From Thermoplasmata archaeon (lineage in GTDB: Archaea > Thermoplasmatota > Thermoplasmata > Sysuiplasmatales > Sysuiplasmataceae): a DNA stretch of 31,315 nucleotides. The position numbers and the translations under genes were made by a program. Every line of letters starts with the position of its first letter. Positions within the stretch are counted from its first letter, which is position 1. Shown one piece after another: positions 14,976 through 23,485 of this stretch. The notes under the pieces were generated by a model, which saw only the letters and a list, made by a program, of their open reading frames with translations, was not told where the DNA came from and made no database searches. The DNA lies in the NCBI GenBank assembly GCA_021796175.1, contig JAJYOM010000002.1, forward strand, positions 1 through 31,315. Direction: 5' to 3'.

Positions 14976-17900
14976 TCAGCTGTTCTTGCCTCCGCTGCCG
15001 AGGGAGTCTGTCGGTTCCTGTGGGGGCTGCTGCATACCACCAGAGCCTCCGCCCTTCTTGCCCCTTGATGTAGCATAGAGTGCGGCGAACACCACAGTCA
15101 GCACCACGAAGACGCCGACAAGTCCATACATGTATGCAGGCACAGACGTCACAGTCTTGGTCGTTGTTACCGGCACTTTTGTTGTGCTGATATAATGCGG
15201 GACGAGGTAGACGGTCTGAGTAGTTGTCGAGCCACCAGTTACCTGCACAGTTATTGTCACCGGAGTCAGCACCGACACATTGGGCGCGGCATATGAAACC
15301 GTCAGGGAACCTGCGGAAGACGATGTTCCCTGCGATACCGACACATTGCCCAGGCTCACGGAGACGGTCAGCGAGATGCCTGACACTGACGGACCGTACG
15401 CGGTGTTCTGTGTTGTGTTGATGTACATATTGTAGGTGCTGTTTGCCTCGACTATCGTGAAGCCGTTGAGTGTCTGAGCACCCTGGACATATGCTGTTGC
15501 AACCGGAGCAGGTGGAACATTGTTGACCATGGCAGTGGAAGTTATCACCGAGTCACCAACACCGACCGCCGTCGTGCCCATAGCGCTGAGTATGAACTCG
15601 TCAAACGGCACAAGGTACTGGTCAGCATAGGGCTGGGCTGCGTAACCTGTGAAATTGCCCGCATTGAATTCTGGTGCAAATACATTCGGCTGGAACGACG
15701 CAACAGCTACGCCTGCCGAATCGGTTGTAAGCTGCAGCCCTGGCAGATATGTGCTTCCGAAGTATATGTTGGGATTGAATACCTGCACAGACGATGTGGA
15801 TGAGGCTGAATTGGCCAGTATACCGCGGTTCGCGCCAAGTGCGTTCTGGCTCACAAGGTCGAAGGTGAAGTCAGGGACTCCCTTGCCGGTCGTAGCATTG
15901 GTCACGGTAACCATGACTGTCGTTGCGCCGTTGTATGATATCTGTGATGACAGCGGAGTTACGGTTATCTTGTACTGTGGGGCGCCCTCGGTAACCATTA
16001 CCGGCATTTCGACAGGCTGCTGAACACCGAATCCCTCTGGACCGTTAATCGGGTTTTCGTTGTACTTCGAAGTCATCTGGCCGATGGTCATATAGTTGGT
16101 TGCACCAGCGACAGGTGAGCCTGCGGAATAGTCGCCGATAAACAGCCAGGAGGAGCTATTGCCTCCATTTGCAGTGTAGCTGTAAATCGAGCTCGAAGAC
16201 AGCATAACGGTGATGTTTCCGTTCGACCCTGTAGTGCCGGTTATGGAGTTGAGCCAGTAGTCCGGGACCGAGGTGAGAGTTGTCATCGGCAGGCCATACA
16301 CAACATTTCCAAGGACATTTGCCTGCACAGAAGTGCTGACAAGTGTCAGATTGCTGGATGCGGAGTTTGTAAGATATATGTTCCCGTCAGCGGCGTTGAA
16401 CACAGCGTCGGATGGGGAAGTTCCTACGCCTATGGTTGTGAAGTCGCTGGGCGCAGAACTGCCGGTATCGTTGACAACAGTGACATTGGCCGAGCCGAAA
16501 TTGGTCACATACAGGAAGCCGGACGCATCCATTGCGATGGATGTCGGACCGGTTCCGACGGCCACAGAACCGACTGAGGCGCCGGTTGTGTTTATCACTG
16601 TCAGGTTGGCGCTGCCATAGTTGGCTACAAACAGGAAGCCGGTCATATTGAATGCGAGCGCATCGGGTCCGCTGCCGACAGACATGTTTGCTACTATCTT
16701 CATGTCAGTAGTGTTGACAGATGTGACCACTCCTGTGGTTGAATTGTCTGCAACATACAGGAAACCGTCCGGGCTCCATGTAAGTGCCTGCACGGGTGTG
16801 GTGGAAGTGCTGACATGAACACTGGCCTGAACTGCTGTGGCTGCAACCGACCATGCCGACTCATTGAGCTCGACGACTTCGCCATTGGCAAGGCCGACAT
16901 ACACGAAATTCCCGCCAACAGCCAGACCGTTTGCCGTTGGTGCAGCGGCGAGCGATATGTTCGCCACCGTGTATCCGGCGGCAGTGTCTATGACTGTGAG
17001 ATTGTCTGATCCCGCGTTGGCAACAACCAGATCACCGCTTGCGTTGAAGGCCAGGGCGACCGGGTCCTTTCCCACAGTGTATACTGCATTTATGACACCG
17101 TATGGCGCGCTGTTGGCAATTGGATCGACTGTTCCGAGAGGTGACACAGGAACGAGCGAGGTAACAGTTCCGTTGCTGTTTGCGACGTATATGTTACCAT
17201 CCGGGCCAACAATGATGGCAGAAGGTCCGCTGAGTATTGGCTGGGTCAGCGGGTTGACGACGAGGGCCGGCTGGTTGCCGAAACCAAAGATCGGGTTGAA
17301 TGATGATATGTTAGACTCGGTTTGTCCGGCAAGTGCGGGCGATATCTGCACAGCACCGGAAAGCGACTGTATCGTGTACTTGTAGCCGCTGATAGGCACA
17401 CCGGTTGCATTCTCAACAGTTATCGTGTACTTGCTGGCTGCCGCGTTCTTGACAACTGAGGGCGGAGTGCCGGCAGCAAACTGAACTGCATGGGGTGAAA
17501 CATCGAAGTATGTCCAGCCAAGACCGGACTGATAGGTCGCGGTTGAAGTGCTGGCTTTTGTTGCCGCTGCGGACAGGTTGATCGAGCCCGAATAGTCGTT
17601 TGTGTATATCAGCGGGTTCTGGGGCAGGACCTGGAATTCCCATGTGTACTGGCCGTTGGAATTTGTCACTCCAGTATCAGAAGATATGTTGAGGAGCTGG
17701 CCTGATGGAGAGAAACCGATAGTGAGTGCGGCACCAGACACAGGCTCCCCGTACTGGTTCCTGACCTGGAATGTTGCATTGCCATAGTTGCCGTTGAAGT
17801 AAACGTTCTGGTTGGAAACCACTCCCACATGCAGCTGTATTGGAACAGTTGTCGGCGGGACAATCTTGACGGCAGACTTGAGATGCACATTGAGGTTATT

Positions 17901-19961
17901 CCAGAATGTGAAGGCACCAATCGGCAGAGAGTCCTTTATGATGCCGGTGAAGGTCGAGTTGGTAAATGGAAGTATATCCACCGGGTAACCGAAGTTTATC
18001 ATTGTTGACTCCAGTGCGGCCAGGCCCTCAATCTCCTTTGCAAGTGCAATTCTCTTGACGAGGTTCTGTTCTGTGTTGAGCTGCACTGTGTAGTTGTTCA
18101 TCAGGCTGTCGACCTGTGTGCCGGAGAGCCATTGCCCCTGCCACTGTATAGCGCTGAATGGGCCGAGGTAAAAGCCGGTGCCAATTCCAGCAGTGTTATA
18201 GAAACTGAAGAAGTCACCCGTCGGGTCGCCGAATATGCCTGTTATCCCGAGGTCAATGCCCTGGAAGTTGGTGGCAATCAGGTTGGATACGAGTGTTGTG
18301 AACGATTCCTGCACAACAGTCGTCGGTACGCCAATGGAGTCCCACTCATTAGCAACAATGAGCAGTGCTTCAACACCAAGCGGTACCTCGCTGGCGACTG
18401 TTATCTGCACTTTCATGGATACAGGCTTTCCGTTGTATAAGAATGGGGTGCTTGGGCTGCCTCCGCCTGTCATACCAGGTATGCTCTTGATCATGCTGAT
18501 CGCGAGCGTGGGGTTATATGCATACTGCGGCGCTGTGGCATTGTACCATGTGGTGTCGGAGACGGGCACTACAGGCTGGCCCAGCACATCATAGCCCTCA
18601 TCAATTGTTGATGCAAGATATGCCTTGTTGGTGGCGTAGTTGAGTGCCTGCCTGAATGTTGTGTTATTGGCAGGCGCATAACTCGAAGCCGAGTTTATCT
18701 GGACATAACCGTAGCTTGTCGACGGCTTGTGATATATGTATGTGTTGGGCATCGCGCTTACTGTCGGTATGAAGCTTGGAGTCACAAGGTCCATCGATGT
18801 TGTGTCCACCTGACCCAGTGCTTCAGCACCTATCGCTGCAGAAAGCGAGCTGTACAGCGGATTGTAGAGTTCGTAAATCTTCGGTGTCCACTGCTGGAGT
18901 GAAGGTATGTACTGGACAAAGTAGTGGGGGTTCACATACTCGCTCCAGTAGTTGCCGTAGAGCCACTGTCCCTTCGGCATACCGTAGCCGCCGTTGAACA
19001 TGAATGGCCCTGTGCCAACGAGTCCGGGAGCGTAGCCAGTCTGGGGATTGTAGCCAAGTGACCATACATCATAGCCGTTGGCCTGGCCCGTGTAGTTCCA
19101 CCCGCCAACCGCACTGGTGGCCCAGTCGTGCTGAACCCATAGATGGTAAGGCAGGACTGGTGTCTGGAGCGTGTACGTATAGAAAGTCGCAGATGGTGCG
19201 CTCAGCATGTACTCGACAGACAGGTTGCTCAGCGGAATTACATTGACAACTCCGAGATATGAACCGCTGTAATCCAGCGCGGACTGCATCATCTTCCAGG
19301 TGAGTATCAGATCAGCAGCCTGAACGGTCTCGGCATTCATTTTCATCGAAGGGAATGACTTGTAAGTGTGTGAATACTGCACTGTCCCGCCAGTGGTGGG
19401 GTCGTACAGGGAGAAGTTGGTGAAGTTGCTGAACACGTAGGTGTTAGCTGCATTCGAAGGAGTCCAGTCAGTAAACTGTGTCCCGGGCCTGAGTGTCACG
19501 TTGTATATCCACGCTACATGGGCAGACTGCCCTGTAACCGGGTCCCATGTCGTGAAATTGGCAGGATAACCTACCTCCGACTGGGCGAGCCATGGCCCTT
19601 CCGTGGCATTCGGGAAAACTGTATAGAGGGAATCATAAATATTGCCTGTAACGAGTGAACTATATAGATCAGTTATTCTCCATATATTAAGATATTCAAC
19701 ATTGGTAGTCATAGCGTTGATATACGTACCATTAGTGTAACCTGGTTCCTGCATAGTCGTTGTCGGATAGGTATATGCTGTATGCGAAGTCACGGTGGAT
19801 GCGGGCTTCGCTACCGGAGAAAGGACCGAGTTCGCCCCGAAGAGACCGAACATGAATACGGATCCGATCATAGCCCCGACGGCTAACAGAGACAGAAATA
19901 GAACCAGTTTTCTCTTTTCAACATGCCTCGGCACAGAGTTTTGTCCATTTGGTATTGCCAT
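14976..19961 (-). CDS. giant membrane-anchored peptide-binding protein with YVTN-type beta-propeller
   Basis: A 1661-aa extracytoplasmic solute-binding protein. An N-terminal membrane helix (19-42) serves as anchor or signal. A family 5 binding domain follows (about 95-690), recognised by layout and segments such as WIYNVTLRPGTQFTDW and TTFRQALNYATNKAYLAS. Then come an Ig-like domain (705-800, QVRNQYGEPVSGAALTI), seven propeller-type repeats (912-1215, e.g. PDALAFNMTGFLFVANYGSA) and further beta-rich Ig-like regions (1325-1595). A C-terminal membrane helix (1609-1631) leads to a Gly/Pro/Gln-rich cytoplasmic tail. N-glycosylation sequons are abundant. ATG start with AGGTTGATC upstream. It heads the transporter operon; a family 5 protein is usually 500-600 aa, so about 900 residues are added. 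Confidence 0.92.
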   Translation of the reverse strand: MAIPNGQNSVPRHVEKRKLVLFLSLLAVGAMIGSVFMFGLFGANSVLSPVAKPASTVTSHTAYTYPTTTMQEPGYTNGTYINAMTTNVEYLNIWRITDLYSSLVTGNIYDSLYTVFPNATEGPWLAQSEVGYPANFTTWDPVTGQSAHVAWIYNVTLRPGTQFTDWTPSNAANTYVFSNFTNFSLYDPTTGGTVQYSHTYKSFPSMKMNAETVQAADLILTWKMMQSALDYSGSYLGVVNVIPLSNLSVEYMLSAPSATFYTYTLQTPVLPYHLWVQHDWATSAVGGWNYTGQANGYDVWSLGYNPQTGYAPGLVGTGPFMFNGGYGMPKGQWLYGNYWSEYVNPHYFVQYIPSLQQWTPKIYELYNPLYSSLSAAIGAEALGQVDTTSMDLVTPSFIPTVSAMPNTYIYHKPSTSYGYVQINSASSYAPANNTTFRQALNYATNKAYLASTIDEGYDVLGQPVVPVSDTTWYNATAPQYAYNPTLAISMIKSIPGMTGGGSPSTPFLYNGKPVSMKVQITVASEVPLGVEALLIVANEWDSIGVPTTVVQESFTTLVSNLIATNFQGIDLGITGIFGDPTGDFFSFYNTAGIGTGFYLGPFSAIQWQGQWLSGTQVDSLMNNYTVQLNTEQNLVKRIALAKEIEGLAALESTMINFGYPVDILPFTNSTFTGIIKDSLPIGAFTFWNNLNVHLKSAVKIVPPTTVPIQLHVGVVSNQNVYFNGNYGNATFQVRNQYGEPVSGAALTIGFSPSGQLLNISSDTGVTNSNGQYTWEFQVLPQNPLIYTNDYSGSINLSAAATKASTSTATYQSGLGWTYFDVSPHAVQFAAGTPPSVVKNAAASKYTITVENATGVPISGYKYTIQSLSGAVQISPALAGQTESNISSFNPIFGFGNQPALVVNPLTQPILSGPSAIIVGPDGNIYVANSNGTVTSLVPVSPLGTVDPIANSAPYGVINAVYTVGKDPVALAFNASGDLVVANAGSDNLTVIDTAAGYTVANISLAAAPTANGLAVGGNFVYVGLANGEVVELNESAWSVAATAVQASVHVSTSTTPVQALTWSPDGFLYVADNSTTGVVTSVNTTDMKIVANMSVGSGPDALAFNMTGFLFVANYGSANLTVINTTGASVGSVAVGTGPTSIAMDASGFLYVTNFGSANVTVVNDTGSSAPSDFTTIGVGTSPSDAVFNAADGNIYLTNSASSNLTLVSTSVQANVLGNVVYGLPMTTLTSVPDYWLNSITGTTGSNGNITVMLSSSSIYSYTANGGNSSSWLFIGDYSAGSPVAGATNYMTIGQMTSKYNENPINGPEGFGVQQPVEMPVMVTEGAPQYKITVTPLSSQISYNGATTVMVTVTNATTGKGVPDFTFDLVSQNALGANRGILANSASSTSSVQVFNPNIYFGSTYLPGLQLTTDSAGVAVASFQPNVFAPEFNAGNFTGYAAQPYADQYLVPFDEFILSAMGTTAVGVGDSVITSTAMVNNVPPAPVATAYVQGAQTLNGFTIVEANSTYNMYINTTQNTAYGPSVSGISLTVSVSLGNVSVSQGTSSSAGSLTVSYAAPNVSVLTPVTITVQVTGGSTTTQTVYLVPHYISTTKVPVTTTKTVTSVPAYMYGLVGVFVVLTVVFAALYATSRGKKGGGSGGMQQPPQEPTDSLGSGGKNS

Positions 19962-20014
19962 GCGATCAACCTACAATTTATGGAATTAGCTGGTTAATAA
20001 CCGGAAACCTTCAC

Positions 20015-20027
20015 ACTATTTATACTT
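20015..20027 (-). promoter_or_regulatory. TATA box of the peptide-transporter operon
   Basis: AGTATAAATAGTG on the minus strand is a near-consensus archaeal TATA box. Initiation near 19995 gives a leader of about 34 nt carrying the AGGTTGATC ribosome-binding site. Confidence 0.65.
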
Positions 20028-20374
20028 TCCAAAGGACACCATACATGGATAGAAAACGACAAAAGTAGAAGTATGCGGCATCAAAGCATTTGCAGAAGTC
20101 CGGAATGGGAAGGCTCCGCTCAGTCAGATTCAGTTCATCGCAGTATCAAATGTAACAAAGGTTCCAAGAGTGAAGTCGTCTATTTGTTACAATCCGGAAA
20201 ATGACAAATTTTGTTCGCTAATCCAGGGAGTGAGCGTCTGCAATTAATCGACAATTGACTGTTTGCGCGGTTCGATCTTTAATTCCAACGCTGAGTAACT
20301 TTCCCTCAATTCATTGAAAAAAAGTTCTGACACGGGAATAGAAAATTAAGAGGTTTGCGGATCGCAAGATCTGC
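20028..20374. other. regulatory gene-free region upstream of the transporter operon
   Basis: No ORF is supported. The region is AT-rich and contains a cluster of ACAAA/TTTGT half-sites, listed separately. The stretch next to DUF5654 (20320-20374) is the 3' flank of that gene and has T-rich runs on the minus strand that could terminate its transcript. Confidence 0.4.
20151..20214. promoter_or_regulatory. inverted-repeat operator candidate upstream of the transporter promoter
   Basis: TGTAACAAA (20151-20159) and TTTGTTACA (20183-20191) form a perfect 9-bp inverted repeat whose centres are 32 bp (about three helical turns) apart. A third palindrome, ACAAATTTTGT, follows at 20204-20214. All lie 125-190 bp upstream of the TATA box. 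This arrangement suits a dimeric regulator binding on one face of the DNA; the regulator is unknown. Confidence 0.35.
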
Positions 20375-20641
20375 TCAAGTCTTGGCAGGTTTCGCGGTTG
20401 CAGCCTTTGCCTTCCTCACAGCCCTTGCAATCAGTATCATCGCAATCACCGCGAAAATGGTGACCACTACAGCGTATGCAAGGTTAGGTAGCAGGCCCGT
20501 TGTCGTTCCGAATAACTGCTTGAAGACGGCAAGTATGAAACCGTTCCAGGCTAATGCAGCCACCAGACCAAAAGCCGCAGTCAAAAGTGCGGATAGTTCG
20601 TCGAGCAACTGTTCCCTGAAAGGTTTCTCATCGTCAGCCAT
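20375..20641 (-). CDS. DUF5654-like small membrane protein
   Basis: An 88-aa protein with a charged N-terminus (MADDEKPFREQLLDEL), a first hydrophobic helix containing LLTAAFGLVAALAWNGFI (18-36), a short loop, a second helix (YAVVVTIFAVIAMILIA, about 56-73) and a Lys/Ala-rich basic tail (VRKAKAATAKPAKT). The AAFGLVAALAWN stretch is the feature I associate with the DUF5654 family of archaeal small membrane proteins of unknown function. ATG start. Monocistronic and divergent from the Zn-ribbon gene. The family assignment is from memory of the motif and not tested. Confidence 0.75.
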   Translation of the reverse strand: MADDEKPFREQLLDELSALLTAAFGLVAALAWNGFILAVFKQLFGTTTGLLPNLAYAVVVTIFAVIAMILIARAVRKAKAATAKPAKT

Positions 20642-20762
20642 TTTTGCCCCTTGACTACGATATCCGAAGGGCTATATCAACCAAATGTAATTATTTAGCA
20701 GGGTTGTGTCGAAGCACTACCTGCTATTTTTTATCAGATAGCAATGAGTTCAAGACGTGTAT

Positions 20763-20772
20763 AACTTATATA
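20763..20772 (+). promoter_or_regulatory. TATA box of the Zn-ribbon/aEF1B/primase operon
   Basis: AACTTATATA predicts initiation close to the ATG pair at 20795-20800. With no SD motif there, the first gene is probably translated from a leaderless mRNA. Confidence 0.55.
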
Positions 20773-20794
20773 CGTGTACATCAAACCCGATGTC

Positions 20795-20965
20795 ATGATG
20801 ACTGAAGTAGTGAATTGCAGTTCGTGCGGCATTATGCTCGTGGGCCATGCTGTGACTTCATTCCCGTGCCCAAGCTGTGGTGAGACTCGCATCGGCAGAT
20901 GCGCGCAGTGCAGGGATCAAAGTGTAAGCTACACATGTCTTTCCTGCGGTTTTACCGGTCCGTGA
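20795..20965 (+). CDS. small zinc-ribbon protein (HVO_2753-like)
   Basis: A 56-aa protein built from four CxxC pairs (CSSC, CPSC, CAQC, CLSC), enough for two zinc ribbons. It matches the small archaeal zinc-finger proteins that sit directly before the aEF1B gene in many euryarchaeota, where the conserved context suggests a translation-related role. A GTG at 20774 would add seven residues, but the TATA box at 20763-20772 places the transcript start at about 20795, so a leaderless ATG start (20795 or 20798) is preferred. It ends 9 nt before the aEF1B start. Confidence 0.82.
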   Translation: MMTEVVNCSSCGIMLVGHAVTSFPCPSCGETRIGRCAQCRDQSVSYTCLSCGFTGP

Positions 20966-20974
20966 GGTGTTTCA

Positions 20975-21241
20975 GTGGGAAAGGTGGCAATGACATACAG
21001 GATGATGCCTGAGTCGACAGATTTCAATTTTGATGGCCTGGCGGCCACCATAGGTTCCAATTTGCCACCGGGAGCGGAACTCAGGGACAGCAGGATTGTT
21101 CCGGTCGCCTTCGGTCTTAAATCCTGCGAAGTGATGATAGTCGCGACAGATGAGGAAGGAGTCGCGGACAGGGTTGAGAACGCACTCGGCAGCATAAGCG
21201 GAATACAGAGCGTAGAGTCGGTAGAGACAACTCTGCTCTGA
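20975..21241 (+). CDS. ef1b: elongation factor 1-beta (aEF1B)
   Basis: Archaeal EF-1 beta (88 aa, usual length) exchanges GDP for GTP on EF-1 alpha. It is a single ferredoxin-like alpha/beta domain, with RIVPVAFGLKSCEVMIVATDEEG in the middle and the closing IQSVESVETTLL, where archaeal homologues carry V-x-S-V-E-V/T. GTG start supported by GAGGTG about six bases upstream, overlapping the stop region of the Zn-ribbon gene. Second gene of the operon with the Zn-ribbon protein and PriL. Confidence 0.92.
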   Translation: MGKVAMTYRMMPESTDFNFDGLAATIGSNLPPGAELRDSRIVPVAFGLKSCEVMIVATDEEGVADRVENALGSISGIQSVESVETTLL

Positions 21242-21300
21242 ATTGCGGAGTGCCGTCAATCAGAATTATATTCCAGCCCTGCTTCCTGCAGCATGCAGAA

Positions 21301-22365
21301 ATGCTGAGCGCCGAAACTTCACTGAGGCAGATGGCTGTCTTCCCGTATACCGAAGGAGTACGGGCCTATATCAGTGAGAACAAATACGACCTGAATACCA
21401 TATTGACAAACCCGCTCCTCGAAAGGGTCAGGGAGAAGGGGAAGGAGCGGGTGATATCTTCACTGCGCGAAATGAGACTCGGCGATCAGAGGCTGTATGA
21501 TAACGAGGAATGCAGGGTCGAAATACTCTCCTTCATTGTCTCAAGGATGATTGCATCTGTGATAGGCGACAGGTTCCTGGTAAACAGGCTCGCAGTCACC
21601 GAAGGCAAGATGGCAGTACAGCGCCTGAGTTCAGAATACCAGAACATGCTCATTCCGCTTGCCAGGGAATTCGGCATCAACCCGGAACAGATGGGAGACA
21701 GCTACAGGCTGCATTTCACTTCATTTCTCAAATTCTCATCGAAGATGCGATCCCCTGAGTGGAAACTTCTCTACCAGAAAGTTGACGGTGGTTTTGTGAT
21801 CGTGGAGAGGCACAAGCTGACCAGACTTGTGGAGCAGGCAATAACAGACCGCCTGTCGGAGCGGCTGCCGCCCTACACTGATGAAATCAGGAACGCACTT
21901 AAAAGGGAAATAACCGAAGTTGCATCGGTGCTGGACGAGATAAAGAAGGAATTCCAGCGCGACACTCTGGGAGATATCAGCCCTGAAAGATATCCTCCCT
22001 GCATGCACGAAATACTCAGGCAGATCCAGAATTCTGAGAATGTTCCTCAAATGGGGAGATTTGCAATAGTGACCTTCCTGCATGCGATAGGCATGAGTGC
22101 TGAGCAGATATTCGACACATTCAGCTCCGTTCCAGATTTCAGGGCAGACAAGACAAGATACCAGATTGAGCATATCACAGGCAGAATTTCATCAACGGAA
22201 TATTCTGTTCCGGAATGCAGTACTATGAAGTCCTACGGCATTTGCTTCAAACCGGACTCCCTGTGCAACCAGGCGTGGATGAAACACCCTCTCACGTATT
22301 ACAGGCAGAAGGGAAAGAAGCCTAAAGCTGGCGCCAGGAAGCAACTGCACGATAAACAGCAGTGA
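21301..22365 (+). CDS. priL: DNA primase large subunit
   Basis: PriL (354 aa) partners the catalytic small subunit PriS to make replication primers and binds a [4Fe-4S] cluster. The four cluster cysteines are present: Cys234 (RYPPCMHEIL), Cys306 (VPECSTMK), Cys315 (GICFKPDSL) and Cys322 (CNQAWMKHPLTYY). The N-terminal helical domain begins with the typical FPYTEGVRAYI. The start is uncertain. GTG at 21250, 8 nt after aEF1B, would add 17 unconserved residues; ATG 21301 is used here although no SD is visible; ATG 21331 is a third choice. The 3' end overlaps the convergent phosphatidyltransferase gene by 44 bp. Confidence 0.9.
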   Translation: MLSAETSLRQMAVFPYTEGVRAYISENKYDLNTILTNPLLERVREKGKERVISSLREMRLGDQRLYDNEECRVEILSFIVSRMIASVIGDRFLVNRLAVTEGKMAVQRLSSEYQNMLIPLAREFGINPEQMGDSYRLHFTSFLKFSSKMRSPEWKLLYQKVDGGFVIVERHKLTRLVEQAITDRLSERLPPYTDEIRNALKREITEVASVLDEIKKEFQRDTLGDISPERYPPCMHEILRQIQNSENVPQMGRFAIVTFLHAIGMSAEQIFDTFSSVPDFRADKTRYQIEHITGRISSTEYSVPECSTMKSYGICFKPDSLCNQAWMKHPLTYYRQKGKKPKAGARKQLHDKQQ

Positions 22366-22954
22366 TGTTGCCGAGCACAGCGAACACGAGCAGCAGCCAG
22401 TCGAACGTGGTCAGGGAGAGAAATTCCGCCCCATGCACACCGCTGGAGGGTGATGCGAGAATGAACTGTATCAGAAGCGCCAGCAGCATCAGAACCAGCC
22501 TGTCTGCCCTGCCGAGCACACCACCGTAGTTTCTCTTCAGCCCGACCGCCTGGGCCTGGGTGCCAAGATAGCTCGTCATCAGCACGCCTGTGAGTGCAAA
22601 GATGCCGAGTGGTATGCTTGTGGTGAAAACGCTGAACGTGAAACCGAGTATGAGTGCGATATCTGAATAGCGATCAAGCACATGGTCGAGGAAATCACCT
22701 TTCGGACCTGATGTTCCGCGCAGCCGCGCGGCTGCGCCGTCTACCGCATCAAACAGGCCGCTCGCTGCGAGAAGAATGAGCGCTGCAATGAGAAGGAATG
22801 CATACCGGTTCGAGGAAAGCGCCACAGCGAAGGCTGCGATCGCAGCGAGTATGAATGAGACAGCGGTCAGCATGTCAGGATTTACGTTCCTGAATGCATT
22901 TGCAATTGGATCCAGAAGATGCTCAAAAACTCCCCTGCTCCTGTCTAGAACCAT
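22322..22954 (-). CDS. CDP-alcohol phosphatidyltransferase (archaetidylinositol phosphate synthase-like)
   Basis: An integral membrane enzyme (210 aa) that transfers a CDP-activated archaetidyl group to an alcohol in phospholipid synthesis. The full signature D-x2-D-G-x2-A-R-x8-G-x3-D-x3-D is present (Asp69, Asp72, Gly73, Ala76, Arg77, Gly86, Asp90, Asp94), so metal and substrate binding should be intact. About six TM helices are predicted. The position after an AK6 gene and the length suit archaetidylinositol phosphate synthase, but serine- or glycerol-phosphate-type acceptors cannot be excluded. Its ATG overlaps the end of the AK6 gene by 10 nt. It overlaps priL tail-to-tail by 44 bp. Confidence 0.87.
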   Translation of the reverse strand: MVLDRSRGVFEHLLDPIANAFRNVNPDMLTAVSFILAAIAAFAVALSSNRYAFLLIAALILLAASGLFDAVDGAAARLRGTSGPKGDFLDHVLDRYSDIALILGFTFSVFTTSIPLGIFALTGVLMTSYLGTQAQAVGLKRNYGGVLGRADRLVLMLLALLIQFILASPSSGVHGAEFLSLTTFDWLLLVFAVLGNITAVYRAVASWRQL

Positions 22955-23484
22955 TCATCGATCTCCTCTGTCCAGTCGATACTGCCCGGTCTCATGCTGT
23001 CAGGCTTTCCGCGAACGGCCCTCTGAACGAGTGCTGCTGCTTTTTTCGCGTCAATTGAAGTAGTCTCAACCTCGAACACGTCTTTTATTCTTTCCGATGC
23101 CTCGATCAGTATTGCGTCGAGCACTTCAGCCCTCACGTTTTCCAGCACCTTCGGCCTGCTCCATCCCCTGGCACTGAGCCTCGAGTGCAGCACATGCGGT
23201 TCGCATCTTAGCACCACTCCAATCTGACAGGTCGCGAAATGGGCCAGGTGTCCCGACAGGAATACAGTCTCATCCCACAGTGTGGCCATGTGCCTGTCAA
23301 TCTTCCCGCCCAGCTGTTCAACATCAATTTCAATGCTCTCTGATGCCTCACTGTATGTTCCGGGTACTTGGAGCGTCCTTATGAGTTCGGAAATTTCCAG
23401 CACCCTCTCTCCTTCCAGTCCGAGCTGTCTCGCTATGCTGGTCTTTCCGGTGCCGGGTGTTCCAGTGAGGGCAACAACAGTCAA
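22945..23484 (-). CDS. AK6/Fap7-type adenylate kinase
   Basis: A 179-aa P-loop NTPase of the AK6 (hCINAP/Fap7) family, which combines adenylate kinase and ATPase activity and in eukaryotes and archaea acts in small ribosomal subunit maturation. P-loop GTPGTGKTS (7-15), the SGHLAH motif (about 77-82) and the lid/late region RGWSRPKVLENVRAEVLD are family features, with the acidic closing IDWTEEIDEWF. TTG start with CGGGG seven bases upstream, 1 nt after the truA stop. Second gene of the truA operon. Confidence 0.88.
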   Translation of the reverse strand: MTVVALTGTPGTGKTSIARQLGLEGERVLEISELIRTLQVPGTYSEASESIEIDVEQLGGKIDRHMATLWDETVFLSGHLAHFATCQIGVVLRCEPHVLHSRLSARGWSRPKVLENVRAEVLDAILIEASERIKDVFEVETTSIDAKKAAALVQRAVRGKPDSMRPGSIDWTEEIDEWF

Positions 23485-23485
23485 A

